Position numbers and translations under genes: made by a program. From Diplolepis rosae (Eukaryota; Arthropoda; Insecta; Hymenoptera; Diplolepididae), in NCBI GenBank assembly GCA_030998225.1, contig JAPYXD010000684.1:1676501-1740500 (forward strand): 64,000 nt of DNA, given 5' to 3'. Positions 32,702-46,000 of the stretch are shown here, in pieces (position 1 is the stretch's first letter; each line of letters opens with the position of its first letter). The notes under the pieces are model-generated. The model had not been told where the DNA came from. It worked only from the letters and a program-made list of their open reading frames with translations, and searched no databases.

Positions 32702-33346
32702 TATTTTAAAGAATTTGAAAATCTTTCTGTGGAAAAAATGACGCTTTCGACTGCGCTGGGATACGAGCCCAGGTCTTTCGATTGCCGGTCGACTGCTCTG
32801 ACCACTGAGCTACACAGGCGTCCGACATCCCTTTCTCCACAGGAAGATCTCCTTATATCGCCTAGTGGCTCAGCCTTGCGGCTGTAAATGATTTCAAATT
32901 AAATAGTTGAGTTTGAAATTTTTGTCACTGCCTACATTATCAGAGGATCACTAGTCGCGTGTCAGATAGGATACGTTGTCGACAGGTGTCCTCGTAGACA
33001 ATTTCAAACTCTTATATCGCAAATAATGCAAATAAATTTAATATTTTAAAGAATTTGAAAATCTTTCTGTGGAAAAAATGACGCTTTCGACTGCGCTGGG
33101 ATACGAGCCCAGGTCTTTCGATTGCCGGTCGACTGCTCTGACCACTGAGCTACACAGGCGTCCGACATCCCTTTCTCCACAGGAAGATCTCCTTATATCG
33201 CCTAGTGGCTCAGCCTTGCGGCTGTAAATGATTTCAAATTAAATAGTTGAGTTTGAAATTTTTGTCACTGCCTACATTATCAGAGGATCACTAGTCGCGT
33301 GTCAGATAGGATACGTTGTCGACAGGTGTCCTCGTAGACAATGTGA
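32702..33346 (-). mobile_element. Head-to-tail SINE dimer, 340-bp period
   Basis: Two units start at about 32702 and 33043 in reverse orientation and are nearly identical over their overlap. Each carries the tRNA-like region with A and B boxes. The 13-bp duplication CATCAGATTATAA flanks the pair (32689-32701 and 33347-33359), so both units entered in one event. It lies between the converging sulfiredoxin and ATF6 genes. Confidence 0.85.
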
Positions 33347-33936
33347 CATCAGATTATAAGTTGAAAAATATGAAAATCCAATATTTCAATGCTTTTATAT
33401 TAACATTTATTATTCTCGTGATTTACATATCTAAAGTTAAGATATCTATACAGAATTCACAATATTTTCACCTATAATGAAAACCGAAGTACACAAAATT
33501 CGTGTGTACAGGCTTACTTGATTGAAATCAACAATTCGAATAGATGTATTTTCCTAGTCCATAATCCTAATTCAGTTAATCGAATTATCTTATAAAGAAT
33601 CTTGTATCATTGTCTAACTCAAAATTAAAAGCTTTAAATCAATAAATTGTCGATTAAAAACACTCGAAAATAAAAATATTCTTAGTGGTTTAGATTGCAC
33701 TTCGTCTGTGATTAAATAAAACTAATTCCTGAATTCAGAAACACTAGAATGTCTCAATTCTGTGAATCTTGTGTGTTTACCTTGGATTGCGATAAAAGTG
33801 TCGCTCCAAAATAAATGCTAAATATTTTAAAACTCTTTTCCAGAAGTGATATAAAGTACAAAGCTGTAATAAAAATTCTTAAAAATAAATAAGTGGATAA
33901 AAGCATCAAATAGAAGAATACCAAATTTGACACTTT

Positions 33937-33942
33937 TTTATT
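33937..33942 (-). terminator. Candidate poly(A) signal, ATF6
   Basis: Minus-strand AATAAA about 140 bases past the ATF6 stop codon. Confidence 0.4.
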
Positions 33943-34080
33943 TCAGTCGTTACCCAGAAAAAAGGGCAGAAGTTTCTCGTTCCTATTATGCTTATTTTGA
34001 TAGACTTTTTTCCCTCGCTTACTCTACACAGCCGGATTGTATTAAGTTTGGCAGTAAAACTTAATCTTTTTGTAATTCCT

Positions 34081-37000
34081 CTAAGGACTAAGCCTTGGCC
34101 TTTTCTTCAATCTTTCTCCATAAAAACTATTGGCTTCCGAAATAAATTCTTCGCTTTTTAGGACATTTTTCGCTTTCACGTATGATTCGTATTTTTCGTC
34201 GTCCAAATGAAACTCAGAACCAAATTTATCTTTTAAGATATAAGGAGTTTCCTTTTGATTATAATCTTTTTCTTTAAGTACATAAGGAACTTCGAAATTC
34301 GTATCATTTTCCTTAAGGAAATATGGTCTGTAACTTTCAGTTTTAGATTTAGACGATCTACTATTTGGCTTTCTTTGATTCCTTAAATGTTCGGGAATTA
34401 CTGAGTTTTCTAAGTGGAGTAACTGCGTATTTGTTACTTCGCAGTCGATCTGCATCATCGTCACATGATTTGGTGGGGCAGAAAATGTTTCTGTAAAATA
34501 AAATTTCAATTTTAAAAATCCTAATATTTAATTATTTTAAATTATAATAGAAACTAATTTTTTTTACTAAAAACCTACCACTAATAGGGACAGCAGGAAA
34601 TACAAGAGACATTTTAGGTCTCACAGTATTATTTTGCCTTGAAGCGGGAAGTAATAAATGCTCTCCACTGAACCAGACGACATAAAAAGTATCGTCTTTC
34701 CTCCTAAGAGCGTCGAAAAGTGCAGCGTGTTCTCTAAGAGTTGGTGAAAAGACTTCCACTGCGTTGTTATTTTGCCAAGGTACATTATTCCATTTTGGCT
34801 TGGTCTCAATCTTGTTCTTCGCTGGTGGCTTGAGTTTGTCCTTTTCGACTGAAGAAGGCTTTGATAATAAAAATTCGCCCAAGGGCTTAAACTCCAATTC
34901 AGTTTTAGTTGGCTTAGTCCAATGATCTTTATCCGAATCTCCGCCGATCCAGCGTCGAAGTTCAAAATCCAATCTTATAGATTCTGTTTGATTTATATAC
35001 ATGGGACACATTGGATGATGCGTTAGTGTGGTTTTATTGAAGCTCTCAATTGGGGTATTTGGTTCCTCAGAATCTGCTTCTGTCCAAAGTAGACTTCTAC
35101 TGTGCCTCACGTTTGACAAAGGCATTTCAGCTGACATTGATTCTAATTCTGGTTTGCTTTGAAATAACCTAAAATTAAATGTAAATTCCAAATTAAGCAT
35201 TAATACTTTTCATTGTTCTTTAGGCAACTGATTGAGTTGAAGATATTTTATTTAATAAAATCAATTTTTTATGATATAATAACATACCCAAAGTTACTAA
35301 AATTCAAAGACACCATGCAGAATACGGCCAAAAGCATGACAGTATTCTTTTTATTTGCACTAAGATTTACATTTCTTCCCCTACTCCTTCCTCCATTTAA
35401 TTCTTCCACTTCGCTTAGCCTTTGCTTCAAGGCTGAATTTTCCTAGACAAATAATTCAACAAAGATAGTTAGAATAATAAGTAGAAGTCCATAAAAATTT
35501 GGAAGCTTTGAAAATGAGCTTTATGAGAGTAGTCATATTTATTAAAATTATTGTTCTAGTGCTTATTTAAATAATTCTGAGAAGCTATATCATCAACTTT
35601 AATCTTAAATTACATTTTTTTAATCCTAGTTTCTGATCGTAAGAAAATAAAATGTTACAATTATGCGGCATTATTTAAATATAAAATACATATTACAATA
35701 ATTACGCGAATTCAGAGTCAGAAAATAAAATAAAAAGTTGATATGAAAACACGTTATAAATTTTAGAATATTTTACTTTAACTGAATTTTGTTAAAGTAA
35801 ACTGAAACCTGAATTATTGAGACAATTTAAAATTTCAATTTCCTGTCACATTGTTAAATCATGTAAAACAGTTTAAAAAATTCTTCAACAAACAATAAAT
35901 ATTATAAATTTACCGAATTATTTAAAATACAAACATTGTCAGTATGACAAAACTTTTTGTTTCCTTCAAAAAGTCTTCATATGAATAATAAGCAACACAA
36001 TAATTAAATAGAAAATTAAGTGTCAATTAAAATTTTTTTCGTTTACATTTTATATAACTTTCAGAAAATATAGAGCATATGTCTTTCCACCAAAACAATT
36101 ATCGTCACACCAGTAACCACAATATTACTTAAGACGCAGTAATTAAATATTCCATCATTTTAAAAAATAATAGCAGTACAATTTAAAAAAAAAAATTTCT
36201 CCTAGCCATAATTAAAAATTGTTCTAAGTAAATTTATTAGAATAAAAAGTTTAAAATATAAAATCTATAATTACGTTATCTGCTAAATCAAAATGTTCAA
36301 TATCCAGGTTTAATCTTATTTAAACATTAGTCATGTTCTTTTTCAACAGAAACCATCTCAGCAGAAAATCTTTTATAATTGTTGCAAATCTATAAAGGAA
36401 ATTACTTTGTTCTCCAATTTCGCAAGGGTCCTTCCCTAACTTAATAAAGCATCTGCAATTGAAAATTCATTTTTTTAAATTTAATAATGACTGCTTTAAG
36501 AACCACTGAGGTTAGGTTTTCTGCATTTTCTAATTTAAAAAATAAGACTAAAGTACAGTTGAAAAATTATTATTGTCATAATGCTAATTAAAATTCCTTT
36601 CCAAACTACTGAGCATAAAGTTAGCTTATACTAAAAAGCTCATTGAACCAGAGAGACATATTAACATCTTAATAACCTGGACTTTACTGAACTGACTTGG
36701 TTCAGTAAGGTTATTGTCACGCTAACGTCATTTCTATCTAGTTCAATAATTTCATTCGTGTACGATCATTTGATTTCGATTTCGTAGAATAATAAACATC
36801 ATTTCCACGAATGCTCCACGTATGGAAATGGGTTTGGTTTGTAAAGTTTCGGTCCTATTGTCGTTGGGAACAATAAGGTACCTATACGAGAAAAGAGGCA
36901 ACAAGGTACCTATTCATGAATTAATTTTTGTTAGCCGATTTTACCCGCTCGTAAGTTAATAGCACTTGAAAAATTAAAAAAAATAACTTTAAAAAGTGTA

Positions 37001-40000
37001 CCCTTTTTTTCATATGTCGCTCAAAATGCACTTAAATAATTAAACAATAATTATTATATTAATTTAATATTAAATCCTTAAAAAAATGATGCTTCCATTT
37101 TTTAGGTACATTTGTTTCAATATTGATTCGTTTAAGCCATAATAATAAATATTAAGTAAAAATATTAATATGACTTGATATTAAATCTCTATAAAATAAT
37201 ATTGGATCTATAACTTAATTCGTGCGTTTTTTTTTCAAAATTTGAACGTTCATTTAAGAAAAACATGTACAATAGTATTATTCAAAGTATTGCCCATCTG
37301 AAGCTATGTCTTTTTCCCATCTTTCTGGCAATTTGTGGATTCCATCCCAAAAGTACTGCGCCGGCTTGGCGGCCAAGAATGAATCAAGACAATTTTTGAT
37401 TCCCTGTTCTGATGTGATCCGTATTTCAGTGAGGGCGTTCTGCATCGACCGGAACAAATGGTTGTCAGAAGGGGCGAGGTCTGGGCTATAAGGTGGGTGG
37501 GGTAAAACTTCCCATCCACTGTTTTCAAAATAGTTCTTAACCGGAATAGCAACATGGGGCCGAGCGTTGTCATGATGGAAAATTATTGCCTCGTGTCTGG
37601 TCGCATATTCCGGGCGTTTTTCAGCTATTGCTCTCTTTAAACCGATTAATTGTGTTCGGTAGCGTTCTCCATTGATGGTTTCACTCGGTTTTAGCAGCTC
37701 ATAATACAGCACACCCTTCTGATCCCACCAAATACAGAGCATGACCTTCGCGCCATGGATATTCGGCTTTGCCGTTGATTTGGCTGGTTGGGCGGGTTTC
37801 ACATATGATTTTTTGCGCTTGGGGTTGTCGTAATGGATCCATTTTTCATCACCAGTAACAATCCGATGCAAAAATGACTTCTTTTTTGTGGCGTTCTAGC
37901 AGCATTTCGGACATGAAAAACCGCCTTTCAACGTCTCTCGGCTTGAGTTCATGTGGAACCCAATTTCTTTGCATTTGAATGTATCCGAATGCTTTTAAAC
38001 GTTTTGAAATGGCTGCTTGAGTGACTCCCAAAGATTCTGCGAGATCTTCTTGTGCTTGGCAACAATCTTCATCGAGTAATGCTTCCAGTTCTTCATCTTC
38101 AAACTTTTTTGGCTGCCCAGGACGTTCTTCGTCTTCCAAGCCAAAATCACCACTTTTAAATCGTACAAACCACTTTCGGCACGTACGCTTAGCTAGAGCA
38201 TGTTCACCATAAACTTCTACCAAAATACGATGACTTTCGGCAACAGTTTTCTTCATATTAAAGTAATGAAGAAGAACTCCCCGCAAAAACACTTTTTCAG
38301 GCACAAAGTTCGACATATTTGAGTGAAAAAAAAATATTGTTGTTTACGCTTCAAATGAATGACATATACTGAAAAAGACGCACAATGACAGTAGCTTTCC
38401 AAAGCATGTTCGGGATATTGGAACAATGGGATAATAATCAAGTTACGCTATCTCTTAGCAAACCGCACGAATTAAGTAGTAGATCCAATATTTGATACTG
38501 ATAGATGTAAATAATATGTAGCAATATGAAAAAACCGATACGCGGGACACCATGCTGGATGGACGCGGGAACCAAGTTCCTGTATATGATCCTTCATAGC
38601 CATTCAGGATGTCCATGGGCTCAGTTTCTTATGCTGAATGTGTAAATCTGGTCCTAGTTCTTTTAAATAAATGGTACAAGAACAGTTCAGGATCCCGTAT
38701 AAGGATTTTCGCCAGGGTCTCAACCGACTATATGAAGATTCAAAGTAGCCAAGTTTTAAGAGGATAGGTAAAAATTAAAAATTAGAGTTGCATCTAATGA
38801 AAATGGTATGCTTCATCAGTAAGGTCTTTTTCGAAGCAGTCATTGGAAAATTATAAAAATGTTTCTGTCAAACGATCGTCTTTTATTTGCAGAGATGAGT
38901 TAGAACGCGTCACTCGAGCTTTTATACGCATAATAAATTTTGTACGTAACAAGTCCTACGCATTTTCTCTGTGCATGTCAGGTGACATCCAAATGTTTCG
39001 AGCATTTTGCACAAGAGGAAAGAATACAAAATGAAAAGCTCTATAGCCTCTATAGTCCTATGACTGCTTCAAAAAATACCTTATTATATGTATAATACCT
39101 GTATATAAAAATAATATATTTACCGCGTAGAGATGTCTGTTTTCTTCCTGGAGTTCAGCTATCTGCTTTTCAAGCGAAGTAACATATTCCTTCTTCTTCT
39201 TCCTCGACAGACAAGCAGACTCTCGATTCTTAATCATCCTCTGCTGTCTCTTTAAGGCCTTAAGTTCACTTTCTTGTCTTCCAGTAAGACTAATAAACTC
39301 TGGAGCCTCCTTCTTAATTACTATTGGAGTACAGATCGTCTTCTCCTTTATAACTAAAGGGGAGGCACGAACAGAAGGATCTTTCGTAATAACAATGGGC
39401 GCAGAAGTTCCCAATGAATTTGCGCTCTGAATTTGTACTTTCGGGATGGAATTAATGATCTTCATTTGATTCGATTGCGTAAAGGTTGTACCTTTCTCCA
39501 TATTTATGTGCTGGGAGGGCAGAATGTTCAACTGATTTTGCACTTTGACTGTCCTATTCATTGGCAATGTTTGAATTTTTAACGGCTGTGGTGTTCCATT
39601 TTGTTTCACCTTCTGTGATAAGGCTTCGAAATCTTGCGCGCTTAGGATTATCGTCTTTCGTGGTTGTTCTAAAATAATGTTATCCCAAAAATTTAGTCGG
39701 TTGAAATAGGATGAGTTAATTAAATAAAAAAGAAACCCACCTTCAATTTTTCCTAAAATTCTATTGACTCTGGGTTGAATGCAAACTCGCTTAGCAGAGT
39801 TTCCTTTTGAGAGAACAAATCTGTTGGGCGTGTTTTCTTGAGCGTTGAAAGGAAATAGTTTTATTGGTTGCAATACTGTTGAATTTAGTACTGTTGGTGG
39901 AGAGGTAGGTTCACTTTCAGGGGGAGAAATAGGAGGTGTTTCCAACATGAACTAAAATAAATATCAAAATTTATCAATTTGTCATTTACAATTGTTATTT

Positions 40001-43000
40001 GAAAGACTTTTTAAGGATAAAGAATCATAAAGAATTTAAGCATTAAAAGAAGTATGATTATAAGTACACGAAGAAAAATGGAGATCAAGAGAAATGGATT
40101 GATTACCTGAAAGTTCAGTAAAAATAATGCACACTTTCTTTACATATATACTTATACTGAATTCTTTCAAAGAATTTAATTGATTAGTCTACCTTTCCAT
40201 CATTAGATATTGTCGACAAAGCATCATTATTCCATTCTTGTCCACTACTGCTATCCGAGTGACTAGGACTTGGTGAGGGAGGTAACTGAGATCTTGGACT
40301 TCTAGGCTCGAGTTTGATTTCGTTCTCAATTTTAATATTTTCTGTAATTCCACTCAGTATTTCAGAATCTGTAAAAAATTAAATTATGTGGTTTGTTCAA
40401 GTTTTAATTTTTATTTTAATGAACTCACCACCAGGGAAAATATGTTGAAAATCTTCTAAATCTGGGGACATGAAATTCATCCCCAGGTCTTCAGTATTGT
40501 ACGATGGAGACTCCACAGTATTCTTCATAATATCGTTCGGACTCTCATCGTAAGGAAGTCCCTCTTCTCCCAATAGAAGAGGAATCTCCAACTCAGAATT
40601 GAAGTCTTGAAGAAGAAAATCATTCCCTGGAAATCCATCATCTAAAATAAAATAAAAACAGTAATTTTGGGAAAAATTTCCTAAAACTTTAAGAAACATC
40701 TCAAAATTCCAATAACTTTAGCACAGAGTCTATTTAACCCAGTCCAGATTTGGTCGTTACAATTCTTGGAAATTTTAGATGTTTTGCAAAGTTTTAAAAA
40801 ACTATTTTATAAAATTTTTGTACCTTAAATATTGAAATTTGTATGTATTTAATTGATTTTGAATTCAGTTTTATATATATATGTAACAGCTGTTAAACAT
40901 TCAATTTAAAAAATTTAATTATTAAGAAAAAACATTAAAACATTATTTTAAACACTACTTTTAAGATTTTACAATCTGATTATTGTAACAAAGACTTGAT
41001 TAAGGGGGAGTTTTAAGATACGTCGCTTCGATATTTTCCAGTATACTGCCTTCTGTCAGCTCAATATTTTCAAAGTTGTAGAATAAGCTGTCAGCTTACA
41101 TGTAATCAACAACAGTTTAATTTGCATATTAGAAACCTCAGAGAAATGGATGTAGTAATATTTCAGACAAGTTTTAAAGTCGTAAGCGTCTCTAAAATTG
41201 AAAGTAAGGAATCTGTACGTGCTGATTCGAGACTCCAGCGAATTAGGGATTGAGAAGTTTACTGCTTGGGACCCTTTTGGAGGATATGAAGGGCAAAACC
41301 CGACAAATCCTAGACAGACCCCGTAACGGTCTTAGCGTAATTACTTACAAATGTAAAGAAAGCTTTTCACTTGAATCGACGATGATGTATACGATGGGAG
41401 GCACCTAGACTCGCTAGAGTAGGAGTGGGGAGACTAGATGGGGGAGAGAGGGTGAGGCCCTGTATTGGGCCAGGGTTTGGTTGAAAGGTTGTGAAGAGAG
41501 AATGAATCTTGGAGTTAGTATAAGAAACACCTCTTGGTAGTAAGTAGGAAGGTGGCGTGAATCTCAACGGCTTGTGTAAACAGAATTTTTCATTTACAAT
41601 AATAAACGCTGTTATCAATATTTCCTGACCGGAGCCTTTTCATCTTTTAATCACCCCAATCGTCCTACACATTTCAGAAGTGGGATAAAAGCCGAGATTC
41701 ACGCGAGTTTTTATAATATACACGGTCGCGGGTGAATTTGGTGTGCGAGACGGAAGACCTAGTGCTGTAGTGTGCTGCAGGCTTTTCTCGAGTGTTCGTT
41801 GGACTTGCAACTAGTCCGGCTAGTATGTGGAATCGGGTCGTTGACGGACTGTGTGACGATCGCGTCGAAATGTCCAGAAACGGGGAGCTGCAGACACATA
41901 GTGTAAGGTGGTCGTTCCGGGATGTCTCAGAAGTGCTACCAGAATTCGACCTATTGAAGAGGACGATAGACATTCAACAATGGATCAGCAAAGTCGAAGA
42001 ATGTGGAGAACTATATTCGTGGGACGATATTGCGATTGGACATTTCGGACTGGCTAAGCTGACCGGACTAGCACGGAGATGGAGAGATAGTCTTCCAAGA
42101 GACGACTCGAGAGACTGGAGTTCGTGGAAAGAATTATTAATCAAGAACTTTCCCACGTAAGAAGAACGTACTGAGCCTTCGCCTGGAAGCTCAGAATCAC
42201 AGGAAGAGACCAAACCAGAACTATTGATGGGAAAAGTATCGATAAATATCACTATACAGGGTGAGGCAAGTAAAGTGTTACAGAGTGATAGCACTCAAAC
42301 TATTGATCATATCCATAAATGTTTCAGACAAAAGTTTCAGTGTTCGAAAAGGCCGTCATACTAGATCACCCTATTTTTCTATCGGTGGAGGTGCTGAAGC
42401 TACGTCAAGGTCGACTCTACTTTTTTAAATGGAACCATGTATTTTTTTCGATGACATTATTACCGATTTTAAGACGAATTCAGCGACCTACAACACAAGG
42501 TCATTCTAGTCACGCATAGTATGAAAATAGTCGAAAAATCATTTTCATTTCTTTCCATTTCTTACGATACCCACGATTATACACATCGATAGAGTATTGT
42601 TGACATCGGCAGAAAGTAAGCATTTCCTGTTGACATATCAGTTAGTCACGCATTACATTCTAATGTGAGTACGTCGAAAAGCGAAAATGAACGATTTTCA
42701 AGAATATTTTGATATGTTGATGGTGCTGGGGGAATGCACTAAAACCACATGCGAGCAGCAGGAAAATGGAAAAAAAGAGTGGAATTAGTCAGCGATCTGT
42801 ATTAAGAATCTTACATCAACACAAGTTCCATCCGTATTATATGTTATTACATCAGGATGTGTACGGCAATGATTTCCTAAAACGCGTCAATTTCTGTAAT
42901 TGGTTTCGTAGAAAAATGCGCACAGATGTCTCATTTTTGAGTCAAGTGCTTTTTTCTGATGAAGCTAACTTCGCAAATACGGAAAATGTGAATAGGCATA

Positions 43001-46000
43001 ATATGCATTATTGGGCAAATGAGAATCCTCGATGGATGAGAACTGTACCGTTTCAACATCCGTGTTCCGTTAATTGTAGGTGCGGCTTTGTTGGCGATCA
43101 CGTCATTGGTCCATATTATTTTGAATCTCGCTTGACTGGGCAAGTTTACGCAAACTTTCTGCAAAACGTACTGCCTCAATTAATGGAAGACGTGCCCTTG
43201 CATGTTGGCATGAACATGTGGATGCAACACGACGGTGCAACACCCCATTATGCTCTGTGTTCAAGACAAGTGATGAATGAGATTTTTGACGAAAAGTGAA
43301 TAGGACGAGGCGGCCCTGTAGCTTGGCACCTACCACGCCTGACGACATGAAAGAAAGGATGCGCTGAGCATGTACCGAAATCACACCACAAATGTTGGCT
43401 GAAGTTAGACGGTCTTGTCAACAGCGAATTAACAAGTGCTTTCAAGTCGAGGGTCATCACTTCGAGCATCTTCTGTAGGTCGACCCAAACCAAGGTTAGT
43501 GGATCATTTGAAAGTGATTATTCTGATATGTTTCGATTTTTCGACTATTTTCATACTTTGCGTGACCAGAATGACCTTGTGTTGTACGCTGAATTCATCT
43601 TAAAATCGGTAATGTCATCGAAAAAAAATACATGGTTCCATTTTAAAAAGTAGAGTCGACCTTGACGTAGCGTCAGCACCTCCACCAATAAAAAAATAGG
43701 GTGGTCGAGTATGACGCAGTGAACTTCACGCTGGAAATCTAAGAATTTTTTGACGCCTTTCTTGTGAATTATAATGCGCGCCTGAAAATTCTTAGGATAT
43801 AACAACACAAAATAAATAAGTTTTGTATTTCTAGTATTTTTTATTGTATTTCGATTTGTCATCAATTTAAATTTATTTTTAATTTGACAAACTGTTAAAT
43901 AAAGTCAATATTTAAAGAATTTGAAAATCTTTCTGTGGAAAAAATGACGCTTTCGACTGCGCTGGGATTCGAGCCCAGGTCTTTCGATTGCCGGTCGACT
44001 GCTCTTCGAAAGACCTGGGCTCGAATCCCAGCGCAGTCGAAAGCGTCATTTTTTCCACAGAAAGATTTTCAAATTCTTTAAAATATTGAATTTATTTGCA
44101 TTATTTGCGATATAAGAGTTTGAAATTGTCTACGAGGACACCTGTCGACAACGTATCCTATCTGATACGCGACTAGTGATCCTCCGATAATGTAGGCAAT
44201 GACAAAAATTTCAAACTCAACTAGTTAAATAAAGTCCCGTATTGAAAATTCTGCAAAAGATATATATATATATATATCTTTTGCAGGTTCCTCTACGAGA
44301 CCCTATGAAGGAGTAATTTCATCGTTCAAAATCAGTCAGGATCCTTCAAAGTTTTCGTCTGTGTGATCCTGCATACAGAAATATTTCCCTTTGTTTTACT
44401 GTATAGGAACACGTAAAGGAACACACATAAGCACCTGTACAGGATCAAGTACAGTATTAGATTGTTCATCCAAAGACATAAAGGATCCTATCAAGGAACT
44501 TCCCATAAAGGATCTTATACTAACCGTTTTTATGTTATACAGGAACCTGTACAATTTCCTTCGTAGCCGCCTCCCCGGATCCTTTCAGGAACATATTCAA
44601 GGATCCTGATGATTTTCATACATGATCCTATACAGGAACCTGTACCGGGCCCCAAGTAAGGATCTCTGGTGGATCTTGTACAGGAATTTTCAATAGGGTC
44701 AGGTTAGGATGGCGAAAGGTGGGGGATGTTATTGATAAATATCGATATTATCGATATCTTTCCCAAAAATATCGATATGTGTCGATACGTTTTTTTACCA
44801 ATATTTCCCATAACTAACCAGAACATTGTGGAATACTTCTACGAGAAATTTGCAAGGTGTAACGAAGCCGGATTGCAGCTTACACATTCGTGACATGCCC
44901 AAAGCAAGGAGCAAAGATCATAGAAAGCGAGATAAGCTGGAAGAGGATGTACCCAGGAGAATACACTACTTTGGCTTCAGAGAAACAGGTCATACAAGAC
45001 AAGACTGTCCCAAAGTAAAATCGGGAAAATGTTTCATGTGCGGTCAGACGGGACACTACGCGCGTGATTGTGACAAAAATCTGGGGAAATCAAGTGAAAA
45101 TGTTTCATCGAGTACGGCCATTACGAACGCGTGTGGCAGCAAGGCCGTGAACACTTTCGGGAATGCGCACGACAAATATTTTAAAAACACGATTCTGTAG
45201 GGCTATCAGTTGCCAAGTTATGTGGATTTAGGAAGTAGTATAGTCGCTCTATGATAAGGGGACGCGAAGCGCCTGAATTTAACATATAAACTCGATGAGA
45301 TTGAGGACTTGCTGGGCTATGGGAACGGAACTGTGAAGCCCCTTGGAACTTTCGTAGCTCTTCTATCGGTGGATAATGTAGAAGCCCGCGTAGAGATTCA
45401 CGTAGTACCGGACGATGTTCAGGCAGTACCCTTGCTAATAGGGTATCCGTACACCGAGCAACAACATGTAGTGATAACTAGTCGAGCTGGACAGTTGCTA
45501 ATCACCGAAGAAAGAAATACCGTGAACACGGAAGCCGCAGGTGAACCCATAAAAACTGTACTGCTCGCGAGTGACACGTTTATAGTGCCGGACAATCATG
45601 TGGGGCATATTTGTGTGACAAGTGACTTCAAAAACACCGCTCTAGTCATTGAAGGGAGTATGCGAGAATCGGCACATGTGTTTCCGCGATGTGTGATCCA
45701 GACCGACGAAGAAGGACAAGCTCTACTTCCAGTGCTAAATATCTCAAGAAAACCATTTAGCCTGTAGCCAAAGATTCGATGCCAAAGACGGCATTCGTAA
45801 CGCCAGACGGACATTATCAATTTCAAAGAATGCCGTTTCACCTTTTCAATGCGCCCGCTGTGTTTCAAAGACTTATGTACCGCGTTTTAGAAAAAGTAGC
45901 AAATGATGTAGCAATAACTTATATCGACAATACTATTGTGCCTGCGAAAAATTTAAAACAAGGTTTAAAAACTTACGCAAAGTCTTTGATGCACTAAGAG

